Source: Sorangium aterium
GTDB lineage: Bacteria > Myxococcota_A > Polyangia > Polyangiales > Polyangiaceae
Reading direction: 5' to 3'
NCBI RefSeq assembly: GCF_028368935.1
Contig: NZ_JAQNDK010000004.1
Span: forward strand, 806,001-870,000
Length of the DNA stretch: 64,000 bases
This document shows positions 41,720-50,689 of this stretch, piece by piece. The position numbers were made by a program, and so were the translations under genes. Under the pieces are notes generated by a model that searched no databases, was not told the DNA's origin, and saw only the letters and a program-made list of their open reading frames with translations. Numbering within the stretch: position 1 is the first letter of the stretch; the number at the start of each line of letters is the position of its first letter.

Positions 41720-42567
41720 GCGCTCACCTCCTTCTTGCGGCGGGGCTTGGGGCCGCTCGCGGCCCCCTCCTGACCGCGGTGCGCGTGCGCGCGGTAGTGG
41801 AGGACGCCGAGGAAGCGCGTCGCGTCCTTGTAGCGGACGCCCATGCGCCGCGCGAACACGGGCGCGGTCATCTCGGCGAGCTCGTTGGCGCGCGCGGGCG
41901 AGAGGCGATCGAGGCGGCGGAGGAAGAGCTCGATGGCGTCGAGCTCCTCGCCGGAGAGCGGGAGGCGCGCGGGCAGGCTCGCGAGCTCCGCGGGGCGCGG
42001 CGCAGGGCGGAGGGCGAACCGGCCGGCGACGGTGTGGCGCTCCTCGACGATCACGAGGGTGCCGCCCACGAGATCGCCGAGGCGGCGGAAGCGCGGATCA
42101 CGGCCCATGACGGCGAGGCCGACCGCGTACGTGCCGAGGAACGAGAGCGGCTCGATGAACGGGGGGAGCAGATCCGCGGCGCGCAGCAGGTTGCGCAGCA
42201 GGCTGTCCCCGAAGCGGAGCGGCTGGCCGCCGTCGGTGACGACGCGCAGCGAGAGAGCGCGCTTGCCGGGCGTGCGGCCGCTCCAGAGGGTCTCGAAGAA
42301 GACGTAATACCCCCACTCGATCGCGAAGAGGACCAGCAGCACGAAGCCCGTCGACGCGCCGCGCAGCGCCGGCCCCACGGCGATGCCGCCGATCGCGGCG
42401 AGCATCCCGACCGCGAAGACGATGACGCCGCGCACCACCAGATCGATGAGGTACGCGAGCGCGCGCCGCGCGGGGCCCGCGATCTGGTGGCGGAACCGCA
42501 CGTGCTCCGGCGTCTCGATCTCGGCGCTCGTGTCGAGCGGCTCGCGGAGCGTTTCGCGGTGGATCAT
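41716..42567 (-). CDS. RDD family membrane protein
   Basis: 283 residues. The RDD core spans ~25-175: RFRHQIAGPARRALAYLIDL (the R..A..ID motif), two hydrophobic helices, GRTPGKRALSLRVVTDGGQP and FRRLGDLVGGTLVIVEERHT. A C-terminal soluble tail of ~100 residues follows (LSGEELDAIELFLRRLDRLS). The role in this operon may be transport or membrane organisation. It is the first complete gene of the MoxR/DUF58 operon. Confidence 0.88.
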   Translation of the reverse strand: MIHRETLREPLDTSAEIETPEHVRFRHQIAGPARRALAYLIDLVVRGVIVFAVGMLAAIGGIAVGPALRGASTGFVLLVLFAIEWGYYVFFETLWSGRTPGKRALSLRVVTDGGQPLRFGDSLLRNLLRAADLLPPFIEPLSFLGTYAVGLAVMGRDPRFRRLGDLVGGTLVIVEERHTVAGRFALRPAPRPAELASLPARLPLSGEELDAIELFLRRLDRLSPARANELAEMTAPVFARRMGVRYKDATRFLGVLHYRAHAHRGQEGAASGPKPRRKKEVSA

Positions 42568-42582
42568 GCGGCGAGAGGGCGA

Positions 42583-42774
42583 TCAGGGGCCCGCCTTGGG
42601 CGGGGCGAGGACGACCTTGGTGCCGGCGATGCGATCGTGCAGGCAGCGGCGGTCATCGCTGCCGCGCTCGGCGAGGATGTGCTCATCCGGCTGGTCCTCG
42701 CCATGGGAGCGCGCGTCGTCGGTCGTCGGCGCGGCGTATGGGTTGTACTCGTGCCTGGCATCGTCGAGCTGCAT
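42583..42774 (-). pseudogene. Internally deleted RDD-family remnant
   Basis: 63 codons from ATG 42774, with GAGGAGGGG upstream. The N-terminus YNPYAAPTTDD and ILAERGS resemble the opening of RDD-family proteins, and the C-terminus RRCLHDRIAGTKVVLAPP is the family's usual end. The ~120 residues of membrane core in between are missing, joined in frame. It ends 15 bases before the intact RDD gene, so it heads the operon's transcript. It could still be translated as a small soluble peptide; whether that matters is unknown. Confidence 0.6.
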
Positions 42775-43126
42775 GTCCCCTCCTCCTCGTGGGAATTGCA
42801 TCACCCGAGCGACAGCGCGTCAATTGGCCGAGCCGCTCAGCCCCCATGGCGCGCCCGCGGCGGCGCTCTGCCAGGGCTCCCCTGAAAGACGAGCACGGAT
42901 CGGCGATCCGCGAGCCGTCCCCCCGGCGGTCACCGTGCGCGACCTCCTGACTCCGCCGCGCGTGGCCACGTGTTCAGATCGTCGACGAGTCCAAGGGTCG
43001 TCGGTCGGCCCCGCCGGCTGGGGGACTCAATGGCTCATGCAACCACGGAGTGCCTCGCGTGGAACTCCGTGCCATGGCCTCGGGAGCCCACGCGGGTCGC
43101 TGCGTGCGACTTGCGTTCTGCGCCTG
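42775..43126. other. Gap upstream of the RDD/MoxR operon
   Basis: 352 bases without a credible gene. It should hold the operon promoter on the minus strand. An 8-bp inverted repeat CACGGAGT/ACTCCGTG (43044-43071, 12-base loop) lies downstream of the convergent-side lipoprotein stop and might be a weak terminator; no U-tract follows. Confidence 0.4.
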
Positions 43127-43861
43127 CTAGGGCGGATATCGGTCGGGAGCGCGGGGGAGCGAGAAGGTGCCGCGGATCCGCTCGGACGGGCGGTTCAGCC
43201 GCGCGCTCATGGTCGCCTCGAAGGTGCCCTTCACCGGCGCTCCGACGCTCGTGAACTCGGTGACCTTGAGCTTCGCGGTGTCCGAGGTCCACTCCGACCC
43301 TGTCTTCGGATCCAGGAAGCGCACCCGGATCACCTCGAGCTCTCCCGGCAGCTTGAGGCCGGTGGCGACGATATCGAAGTGCGTGCCTCCTGCGCCGCAC
43401 GAATCGAGGATGAGCCGCGGCGCCTTCGCGTCGGGATCGAGGATCTCCGCGTAGGGCCCGGGCATGGGGTCAGCCGCCTCGTAGGTGGACTGGCACGGAC
43501 CGTCGAGCCGACGCACGCTCCCGCCCTGCTCGATCTCGATGCGGCCGTCGCCGCCGATGCGCGACCCGCGCCTCTGCGGAGCGGCGCCCGGCTCGGCGCT
43601 CGGGGCAGACGGCGCTTCGGCCTTCGGCAGCGCCGAGACGGGGGGCTCGGACGACGCGGGGGCGCGGGCGGGCGAGGCGAGCGGCGCCGCCGCTGGCGCG
43701 GACGGCGCCGGTTCTGCGGTGTTGCGGTCCCGCTCGGGCGAAGACGGACAGGCAACGAGCTGCGACGCCACGAGGGCGGCCGCGCCGAGCTGGCCGGCCG
43801 CCCGCCTGCGCGCGCCGCTCAGCGCCGCCTCTCCTGTCCGCTCACCCCTTGCTCCGCCCAC
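43127..43861 (-). CDS. Putative lipoprotein with C-terminal beta domain
   Basis: 244 residues from GTG 43861. The start overlaps the end of the PPK2 gene by 20 bases, so the exact codon is uncertain. Lipobox SQLVAC (~38). A Pro/Ala/Ser linker of ~60 residues leads to a domain of about 140 residues (GSRIGGDGRIEIEQGGSVRR ... LILDSCGAGGTHFDIVATGL ... VKGTFEATMSARL). No family was recognised. Translational overlap suggests co-expression with PPK2, but a functional link is not evident. Confidence 0.65.
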   Translation of the reverse strand: MGGARGERTGEAALSGARRRAAGQLGAAALVASQLVACPSSPERDRNTAEPAPSAPAAAPLASPARAPASSEPPVSALPKAEAPSAPSAEPGAAPQRRGSRIGGDGRIEIEQGGSVRRLDGPCQSTYEAADPMPGPYAEILDPDAKAPRLILDSCGAGGTHFDIVATGLKLPGELEVIRVRFLDPKTGSEWTSDTAKLKVTEFTSVGAPVKGTFEATMSARLNRPSERIRGTFSLPRAPDRYPP

Positions 43862-44687
43862 CCCGCGACCTCCGGTACTCGTCGAGCTCCTCGCGGCCCG
43901 CCTTCCCGTTCCGCTCGAGCGTCTTCAGCCAGCCGTCGCGGTATTCCCGCATCGTCTCGGTCACGGTCTCGGCGACGACGAGGTTGCGGTACCACTTTGC
44001 GTCGGCCGGCACGATGTACCAGGGCGCGTGCTTGGACGAGCAGCGCCGGAAGACCTCGTCGTAAGCCTCGGTGTACTCGTCCCAGCGCTCTCGCTCTTTC
44101 CAGTCGTTCACGTTGAGCTTCCACGCGGTCGACGGGTTCTCCTCGCGCTCCAGCAGCCGCTCCTCCTGCTCCTTCTTGCTGATGTGCAGGAAGAACTTGA
44201 TCACGATGGTCCCGTGCTCGGCGAGCAGCTCCTCGAAGTCGTTGATGTGATCGTAGCGCTCCCCCCACAGCGACTTGGGCGCGAGATCGTGCACGCGCAC
44301 GACGAGCACATCCTCGTAGTGAGAGCGGTTGAAGATGGCAAACTCCCCCGCGCGCGGCGCCTGCCGGTGGATACGCCACAAGAAGTCGTGCTCCCGCTCC
44401 TCCTTCGTCGGCACGCCGAACGAGCTCACCGCGACGCCGCGCGGGTTCAGCGCGCCGACGACGTTCTTGATCGCCCCGTCCTTGCCGGCCGCGTCGCGGC
44501 CCTGAAGGACGATGAGGACGCTGTGCGTCCTCGCTCCCCACATGAGCTCCTGCAGCTCGAGCAGCTCGCCCCCGAGCTCCTTGAGCCGCTCCGCAGCCTC
44601 CTGCTTCGTCGCGTCCCGAGGCGGATCGGTCGAGACGTCATCGAGGCGAAACTTCGAATCAGGCTTCGTGAGTCGCGTGATGGGCAT
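43842..44687 (-). CDS. Polyphosphate kinase 2 (PPK2) family phosphotransferase
   Basis: 281 residues. Walker A appears as VLQGRDAAGKDGAIKNVVGA (~62), the aspartate/arginine lid region as GEFAIFNRSHYEDVLVVRVH, and KFFLHISKKEQEERLLEREE and APWYIVPADAKWYRN are family hallmarks. PPK2 enzymes move phosphate between polyphosphate and nucleotides (AMP/ADP/GDP). The single-domain length fits class I or III; nucleotide preference cannot be read. Cytoplasmic. The last 20 bases overlap the lipoprotein gene downstream. Confidence 0.93.
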   Translation of the reverse strand: MPITRLTKPDSKFRLDDVSTDPPRDATKQEAAERLKELGGELLELQELMWGARTHSVLIVLQGRDAAGKDGAIKNVVGALNPRGVAVSSFGVPTKEEREHDFLWRIHRQAPRAGEFAIFNRSHYEDVLVVRVHDLAPKSLWGERYDHINDFEELLAEHGTIVIKFFLHISKKEQEERLLEREENPSTAWKLNVNDWKERERWDEYTEAYDEVFRRCSSKHAPWYIVPADAKWYRNLVVAETVTETMREYRDGWLKTLERNGKAGREELDEYRRSRGGRSKG

Positions 44688-45042
44688 GCCCGCGAGCCTA
44701 CACGATCCCGTAGAGCCGCCGTCCCCGGAGTGACGCGCGACGTCATGGCGCCGCGGCGCGTGGACCCGTTGACGCGTGGACCTGTTGACGCATGGATCCG
44801 TTGCCGTTGACGCGACAAGCAGACAGCCACATCGGCGGCGGGCGAGGAGAATCCTGTTGCAGAAATGAAATGAACTACGTACCGTCGAGGTCGGAAGGGC
44901 ATCGCCGTGCGCCTGTCCTCGCCCCCTCGGGTGCCTCCGATGGTGCGCCTGGCGAAGCTTCTGCCGTGGAGGGGGCGCGGATGACGCACGCTCTTGGATT
45001 CGACCATTTCTTGGCTCGGATACGGCCTGCCGCGCCGAGCGC
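44688..45042. other. Divergent intergenic region with a 16-bp direct repeat
   Basis: 355 bases between PPK2 (minus) and the CheA-like kinase (plus). At 44757-44815 a 16-bp unit of the form GACGCGTGGACCTGTT occurs about three times in tandem with small changes, and GTTGACGCG recurs once more. These are candidate binding sites for a regulator. No gene is supported here. Confidence 0.5.
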
Positions 45043-47271
45043 GTGATGCTGGTCTCTGCCCCTGGTCCCCGGCCCCGAGCGGCTCACCGGCCGCGCTCTG
45101 GCGTTCACCTCGGCATCGGCGTCAAGCTCGCTGCAGCGACCGTGGTGGTCCTCACCAGCGTTACCGTGCTGGTCGCCAATCAGGTGATCCAGAAGACACG
45201 GGATGACCTCGTGTCGGCGAAGGCGAACGCCGCATCGATGATGGCGGATCTGCTCTCAGGGTCCCTGACCGCGCCGCTCGACTTCGGCGATCGCGACACG
45301 GCGCAAGGCGACCTCGACCAGCTCCGGTCGAACCGCGCGCTCATCGCGGCGGTTGCGTGGGGCAGCGACGCCGAGCCCGTCGCCAAGATCGGTCAGCCGG
45401 AAGGCGGCCTGTCGGCGTTCACCGCGCGGGGCGCCGAGAACCAGGTCCTGGAGCGCGAGATACGCGTCGCCCGCCCGATCTTGCGCGACGACGGGCGGCG
45501 CCTCGGGACGCTCGTCCTCGTCTTCTCGCTCGAGCCCGAGAACGCCGCGTTCGCCGCGGCGCGCCGCAACATCCTCGCGTTCGCGGGCATCGTCGGCGCG
45601 ATGACGGCCTTCCTGCTCCTCGCGTTCGCGAGGTGGCAGATCGTGCATCCGCTCTCGCGGCTCGTCGACGCCGCGCGGCGCGTCGGGGAGGGGGACCGCG
45701 CCGTCCGCGTGAACGTCCGCAGGAACGACGAGCTCGGCCGGCTCGCCGACGTCTTCAACGCGATGAGCTCGGCCATCCTCGAGCGCGAGGGCAAGCTCGA
45801 GATGGCCACGAAGAGCCTCCGCGAGCTCTTCGACAACATGCGCGAGGCCATCGTGGCCTTCGGCCCCGACGGGCGCCTGGGCAGCGAGGCCTCGAAGGAG
45901 GCCAGGCAGCTCTTCGGCGACCGCGCCGCGGAGGGCAACCACGTCGCGGAGCTCCTCTACCGCGGCGGGCCGCTCTGCGTCGAGAGCCAGGCGCTCCGGC
46001 AGTGGGTCGACGCGGCGTTCGACGCGGAGGTCGACGCCTTCCCGGAGATCGCCGAGCTCGCCCCGCGCGAGGTGTGGTTCGAGCGCGCGCCGGGCGACCG
46101 CAGGTTCCTGCGGATCGAGCTCTGCCCCATCGTCTCCGGCCAGAAGATCGCGCGCATCATGCTGCTCGCGACCGACCAGACCGAGCTCAGGCGCCTCGCG
46201 GAGAGCGTCAAGACCAAGGACGAGGAGCACGCGCGCCAGATCGCCGCCATGCGCCGCCTCATCGCCGGCGGCGGCCAGGTCTTCGTCCGCTTCATCGAGA
46301 TCTCGCGCGAGCGCGTGGCCCGGTGCAGCGAGATCCTGAAGCCCGGCGGGGAGCTCTGCCCCGCGGACGTCGACGAGCTCCTGCAGCAGCTGCACACCAT
46401 GAAGGGCGAGGCCCGGTCGTTCGACCTGGAGCGCCTCGCGGACGAGATCATGGCGCTCGAGGACGAGCTCTCCATGGTCCAGGCGCGGGCGCGCTCGGAG
46501 GACAGGCCCTCGGTCGAGGGGCGCTCGGCGTCGTGGCGGTCGCGGCTCACCCGCGTCGCGGACGAGCTCACGCGCGCGCAGGAGACGTTCGTCGACGCCT
46601 CGCCCGTGGGCAGCGCGATCCTCGATCAGATCACGGTCCGCCGCACCGACGTCACCCGGCTCGGCGAGCTCGTGGGCCCGCAGGGCGGCGAGGCCGCCGA
46701 GATCGTCCGCCGCCTCGCGGCCCGGCCGTTCGGCGAGGTGCTCGCGCCGCTCGTCGAGCGCGTCCCCCGCTGGGCCGAGCGGGAGGGCAAGCGCGCCCGC
46801 CTCGAGATCGACGGCCGCGAGGCCTCCATTCCCTCGGATCTCGCCCGCCTGCTGCCGGGCGTGCTCCTCCACCTCGTGCGGAACGCGATCGCCCACGGCA
46901 TCGAGCCCCCCGACGCGCGCGTCCGGGTGGGCAAGCCCGAGGTCGGCGTGATCCGCGCCAGCTGCATCGAGGATCGGCCGCTGCCCACCCTCCTCGTCGA
47001 GGACGACGGCCAGGGCATCGACTTCGACGCCCTCGCCACGCGCGCCGGCGTCGATCCGAAGGATCAGCGCCGGACTCGCGAGCTCCTGTTCACCCCCGGC
47101 GTGAGCACGAAGGGCGACGTGAGCGACCTCGCGGGCCGCGGCGTCGGCCTCTCCGCGGTCCGCGCCGATCTCCTCTCGGTCGGCTGGCTCATCGAGGTGG
47201 ACGCGTCGCGCCGGACCGGCGCGGCGTTCGTGATCCGCCCCCAGGCTGCCCCTCTCAGCAACGGAGAATGA
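45043..47271 (+). CDS. CheA-like membrane histidine kinase with HAMP and internal Hpt domain
   Basis: 742 residues. TM1 near residue 25-45 (LAAATVVVLTSVTVLVANQV), an extracytoplasmic loop of ~120 residues, TM2 (ILAFAGIVGAMTAFLLLAF), then HAMP (VHPLSRLVDAARRVGEGDRA). A PAS-like region precedes an Hpt-type helix with the phospho-acceptor His451 in LLQQLHTMKGEARSF, as in CheA P1. The ATPase shows LVRNAIAHGIEPPDARVRVG, VEDDGQGIDF and LAGRGVGLSAV. The CheW-like domain of CheA is missing. The partner is the response regulator five bases downstream. Confidence 0.9.
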   Translation: MMLVSAPGPRPRAAHRPRSGVHLGIGVKLAAATVVVLTSVTVLVANQVIQKTRDDLVSAKANAASMMADLLSGSLTAPLDFGDRDTAQGDLDQLRSNRALIAAVAWGSDAEPVAKIGQPEGGLSAFTARGAENQVLEREIRVARPILRDDGRRLGTLVLVFSLEPENAAFAAARRNILAFAGIVGAMTAFLLLAFARWQIVHPLSRLVDAARRVGEGDRAVRVNVRRNDELGRLADVFNAMSSAILEREGKLEMATKSLRELFDNMREAIVAFGPDGRLGSEASKEARQLFGDRAAEGNHVAELLYRGGPLCVESQALRQWVDAAFDAEVDAFPEIAELAPREVWFERAPGDRRFLRIELCPIVSGQKIARIMLLATDQTELRRLAESVKTKDEEHARQIAAMRRLIAGGGQVFVRFIEISRERVARCSEILKPGGELCPADVDELLQQLHTMKGEARSFDLERLADEIMALEDELSMVQARARSEDRPSVEGRSASWRSRLTRVADELTRAQETFVDASPVGSAILDQITVRRTDVTRLGELVGPQGGEAAEIVRRLAARPFGEVLAPLVERVPRWAEREGKRARLEIDGREASIPSDLARLLPGVLLHLVRNAIAHGIEPPDARVRVGKPEVGVIRASCIEDRPLPTLLVEDDGQGIDFDALATRAGVDPKDQRRTRELLFTPGVSTKGDVSDLAGRGVGLSAVRADLLSVGWLIEVDASRRTGAAFVIRPQAAPLSNGE

Positions 47272-47275
47272 CTCG

Positions 47276-47686
47276 ATGTCACAAGGCGGACGCATCCTGG
47301 TGATCGATGACAGCGAGATCGTGCTGATGCGGATCCGCGTCGAGCTGGCGAGCGCCGGCTACGAGGTGGTCACGACGACGCAGCTCGTGGGCACGGCCCG
47401 CCACCTGCGCGGCTGCGATCTCGTCATCGTCGACTTCTTCATGCCGGGCCTCGACGGCGCCGCCGTCCTCCGCTCGCTCAAGGCCGCGGTGCCCGAGGGC
47501 GACAAGCCGCCGCTCTTCTACCTCTACACAACGGACGCCGAGGCCGGATCGCGGTACGCGGAGCTCGGCTTCGACGGCGTCTTCAGCAGGAAAGGCGATC
47601 TCCTCGCCCTCACCCCGCAGGTGCAAGCCGCGCTCCGCATCCGCAAGCTCGCCGGCCTGTCGCGCGGCAAGGAACGCAGGACATGA
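47276..47686 (+). CDS. Single-domain response regulator
   Basis: 136 residues, a receiver domain only. Acidic pocket IDDSE (~11), phospho-acceptor Asp53 in LVIVDFFMPGLDG, Thr in YLYTTDAEAG and Lys in VFSRKGD. There is no output domain, so it probably passes phosphate on or acts by protein contact. It follows the kinase by four bases and overlaps the YfiR-like gene (ATGA). Confidence 0.9.
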   Translation: MSQGGRILVIDDSEIVLMRIRVELASAGYEVVTTTQLVGTARHLRGCDLVIVDFFMPGLDGAAVLRSLKAAVPEGDKPPLFYLYTTDAEAGSRYAELGFDGVFSRKGDLLALTPQVQAALRIRKLAGLSRGKERRT

Positions 47687-48258
47687 CGCCTCGCCGGCGC
47701 GCCCTCGTGCTCGGCCTCTTCGTCGCCGCCGCCCTCGTCCCGTTCCATGTCATGGCGGAGCCGGCGACGGCGCCCTTCGCCGTGCAAGCGGAGATCGTCA
47801 CGCGCATCCTGCCGTACGACAGGGGCTTTCCCGAGCGGGTGAAAGGACAGGTCTCTTTCCTTTTGCTCTCCCGGGCGGGCGACGCGGACTCGGCGAGCGC
47901 CGCGCTCCAGATGAGGAGGGCGCTGAACGACATCGGCAAGGTCCGTGACAAACCGATCCGCGTGGAGAGCGCCGAGTACTCGAGCGCGTCCGAGCTCGCC
48001 GCGGCGTGTCGCGCGCACGACATCAACGTCGTCTACATCTCCTCGGGGCTCGGCAGGGAGGTCGCCGCGATACGCGGCGCGCTCACGGACACTGGCATCC
48101 TGAGCTTCGCGGCCGTGGAGCCCTACGTGTCGCAGGGGGCCGTGCTCGGCGTCGACGTCGCGGACGGCAAGCCGCGCATGAGCATCAACCTCGCGCAGGC
48201 CCGGGCCCAGCACATCGACTTCCCCGCTCCCATCCTCAAACTGGCAAGGATCTATTGA
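47683..48258 (+). CDS. YfiR-like (DUF4154) periplasmic protein
   Basis: 191 residues with a signal sequence (ALVLGLFVAAALVPFHVMAE). The body fits DUF4154: VQAEIVTRILPYDRGFPERV, VYISSGLGREVAAIRGALTD, ILSFAAVEPYVSQGAVLGVD and RMSINLAQARAQHIDF. YfiR itself is a periplasmic repressor of a cyclase in Pseudomonas. Here the partners are a kinase and a TonB receptor, and the role may be to relay receptor state; that is inference. Confidence 0.82.
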   Translation: MTPRRRALVLGLFVAAALVPFHVMAEPATAPFAVQAEIVTRILPYDRGFPERVKGQVSFLLLSRAGDADSASAALQMRRALNDIGKVRDKPIRVESAEYSSASELAAACRAHDINVVYISSGLGREVAAIRGALTDTGILSFAAVEPYVSQGAVLGVDVADGKPRMSINLAQARAQHIDFPAPILKLARIY

Positions 48259-48259
48259 C

Positions 48260-50689
48260 GTGAGCTCGACCCGTCTCGCACTGCTCTGCGCCGCGTCGAT
48301 CGCGTGGTCGACCACCTCCTCGCGGGAGGCGCGGGCCGAGGACGTCAGCTCGCTCCTCGAGATCCTCGAAGAGAACGTCGTGTCCGGCGCCTCGCGCTCC
48401 GCGGAGCGCGAGAGCGACGCGCCCGCCATGTCGTCGGTGATCACGGGCGCGCAGCTCAAGCTCTTCGGCATACGGCGCCTCGCCGACGCGCTCACCTTCC
48501 TCGCGAGCGGCGTTTTCGCGCACGACCGCATGTCGGTCCCGGAGGTCGGCGCGCGCGGCGTCGCCCTGACCCGGGACTCGAACAGCCACGTGCTGATCGT
48601 GCTCGACGGCATGGTCGTGAACGAGCAGGGCGGCGGCGCCGTCTTCCTGCACGATATCCCGATCGAGATCGTCGACCACATCGAGGTGGTCCTGGGCCCT
48701 GGCTCCGTGCTCTACGGCGCGCAGGCCATGCTGGGGGTCATCAACGTCGTCACGAAGAAGGCCGCCGATCACCAGGGCCTCCGCGCCTCCCTGACGCTCG
48801 GGGCGTCGCCGCCTCTCGACGAATCGGGCAACATCAGGGCGCCGAACGTCGAGGGCATCGGGGGCGAGGGCACGGCGGCGCTCGGCTTCGGGCGCCGCTT
48901 CACGCTGCTCGGACAGCCCGCGGGCGTGGTGGCGGCTGTCGACATGCACCGCTTCGAGGGGCCCGAGGTGAGCTTCCCGAAGCAGCGGCTCCCGGTCCTG
49001 GCGGACGGCGTGTCCGTCATGGATCTCGGCTCGCACGCCGAGCCCGGCTTCTGGGGCGGCACGGTGGAAGAGCAGTGGTTCCGCCGCAAGGCGGGCGCCT
49101 TCGTGCGCCTCGACGCCGGCGACCTGAGCGCCGTCGCGCAGGCGACGCGCTCGTCGTGGGCCGCGCCCTTCATGGATCTCCACGAGAACCGCGTCGGGGC
49201 CTTCGACGACGCGCGCAACGACAACACGCAGACGCTCGTCCTGACCAGCGTGCGTTATCGCGCCCGCCTGAGCGAGCGGCTCGAGGGCGTGGCGCGCGGG
49301 TACTTCGGCTTCAGCCGGATCGAGCGCTCGCGCTACGTGGTGGGCCACGACCCGCTCGTGCCGCACGTCCCGATCGACGTGCTCGATCCCGAGCAGTGCC
49401 CGCGCGGCCCGTCCGGGCCCTGCCGGAAGGACGCGCTGTTCCTCTCCCGCTGGGTCGGGCTGGAGCTCCAGGCGCGGTACGACTGGGCGGGCGACGGCGC
49501 CTCCACGACCATGGCGGGCGTCGATGGGCGCCTCCGCACCTCGGCCTTCGAGTTCGTCGCGTTCGACGAGCTCACGGGGAAGAGTTATGGCTCCGACCCG
49601 GCGCGCACGCGCTGGCACGGCGGCGGATACCGCCTCGAGGACGAGGCCGCCCTCGGGGCCTACGTGCAGCAGACGCTCCGCCTGTTCCGGCCCCTCTCGC
49701 TCAACGCCGGGATCCGGGTCGACCTCGACTCGCGTATCCCGCTCGAGTACGTGGCGAACGCGATCTCGCCGCGCGCCGCGCTGATCCTCACCCCGGATGA
49801 GCGCGTGTCGCTCAAGCTCATCTACTCGAGCGCGTTCCGCGCCCCCAGCTTCGTCGAGCTCTACACCGTGAGCGGCAGGCTCCTGCCGAACCCGGACGGC
49901 CTCAAGCCGGAGAAGGTCTCCTCCCTGGAGGCGGTCTCGTCGTTCAGGAGCGGCGCGTACTCCTTCACGGCCGGCGGCTTCTACTCGGACTGGCGGGACG
50001 TCATCGAGCTCCAGCTCCTGAGGGCCAAGGCGCCCAGCGTCTCGAGGTACAACAACGTGCCAGGCATCGAGAACTACGGCGCGAACCTCGGCTTCGAGAC
50101 GAGCTTCCTCGAGCGGAAGCTGCGCGTCGGCGTGAACTCCACGTTCGCCGCGACGCGACGCCGCATGTCCGAGCAGCAGATCACCCGGAACGCGCGCTTC
50201 GGCACCGGCGACGACGTCCCCATCACGGTCGCGCCGCAGGTGTACGGCAACGCCCGTGTATCGTACGAGGTCGGCTCAGGGGCCGTGTCCCTGGCGGCCG
50301 CTTACATGGGCCGGCGGATCGCCGACCAGGCGTACTATGGCGGCGATCCGTCGAACATCGCCCCTCGCCCCGAGGTGCCGCCGCAGGTCGAGCTCCGCGC
50401 GGCGGTGACGGGCGCGATACCCGGGGTGAAGGGCGCCGGGTACACGCTCGGCGGGCAATACGCGTTCTCGGGCCATGAGCCCTACGTCGTCGGGCCCAAC
50501 CAGGGGCAGCCGCGCTACCTCGTCGAGAGCGGCCCGACCGCGGATTTCGCGCTAAAAAACCGCCTCACGCTCTTCGCCGGGATCGAGCTCCACCTCGACG
50601 ACGACGCCGCCGCAGGCAGCCCGGCCGCGGCGGCCAGGCCCTCCTCCATCGCGACCGTCGGGCGCGCGAGCCACGGAGCTTCACCGTGA
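48260..50689 (+). CDS. TonB-dependent outer-membrane receptor
   Basis: 809 residues from GTG 48260, one base after the YfiR-like stop. A signal peptide (LALLCAASIAWSTTSSREARA) leads to a plug domain (MSSVITGAQLKLFGIRRLAD ... RDSNSHVLIVLDGMVVNEQG ... IEVVLGPGSVLYGAQAMLGV) and a ~650-residue barrel (RVSLKLIYSSAFRAPSFVEL, the family's region near the second half). The N-terminal signalling or TonB-box region is short and no DUF is added. The ligand is unknown (siderophore, vitamin, glycan). The C-terminus is Ala-rich without an obvious aromatic last residue. Confidence 0.88.
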   Translation: MSSTRLALLCAASIAWSTTSSREARAEDVSSLLEILEENVVSGASRSAERESDAPAMSSVITGAQLKLFGIRRLADALTFLASGVFAHDRMSVPEVGARGVALTRDSNSHVLIVLDGMVVNEQGGGAVFLHDIPIEIVDHIEVVLGPGSVLYGAQAMLGVINVVTKKAADHQGLRASLTLGASPPLDESGNIRAPNVEGIGGEGTAALGFGRRFTLLGQPAGVVAAVDMHRFEGPEVSFPKQRLPVLADGVSVMDLGSHAEPGFWGGTVEEQWFRRKAGAFVRLDAGDLSAVAQATRSSWAAPFMDLHENRVGAFDDARNDNTQTLVLTSVRYRARLSERLEGVARGYFGFSRIERSRYVVGHDPLVPHVPIDVLDPEQCPRGPSGPCRKDALFLSRWVGLELQARYDWAGDGASTTMAGVDGRLRTSAFEFVAFDELTGKSYGSDPARTRWHGGGYRLEDEAALGAYVQQTLRLFRPLSLNAGIRVDLDSRIPLEYVANAISPRAALILTPDERVSLKLIYSSAFRAPSFVELYTVSGRLLPNPDGLKPEKVSSLEAVSSFRSGAYSFTAGGFYSDWRDVIELQLLRAKAPSVSRYNNVPGIENYGANLGFETSFLERKLRVGVNSTFAATRRRMSEQQITRNARFGTGDDVPITVAPQVYGNARVSYEVGSGAVSLAAAYMGRRIADQAYYGGDPSNIAPRPEVPPQVELRAAVTGAIPGVKGAGYTLGGQYAFSGHEPYVVGPNQGQPRYLVESGPTADFALKNRLTLFAGIELHLDDDAAAGSPAAAARPSSIATVGRASHGASP

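Noticed and set aside
43044-43071. Inverted repeat CACGGAGT/ACTCCGTG as a rho-independent terminator
   Set aside because: Stem is only 8 bp with a 12-base loop and no U-tract follows; at best weak.
45256-47295. A 679-codon frame antisense to the CheA-like kinase, and a 648-codon frame on the same strand
   Set aside because: Both are shadows of a gene with clear HAMP, Hpt and ATPase motifs.
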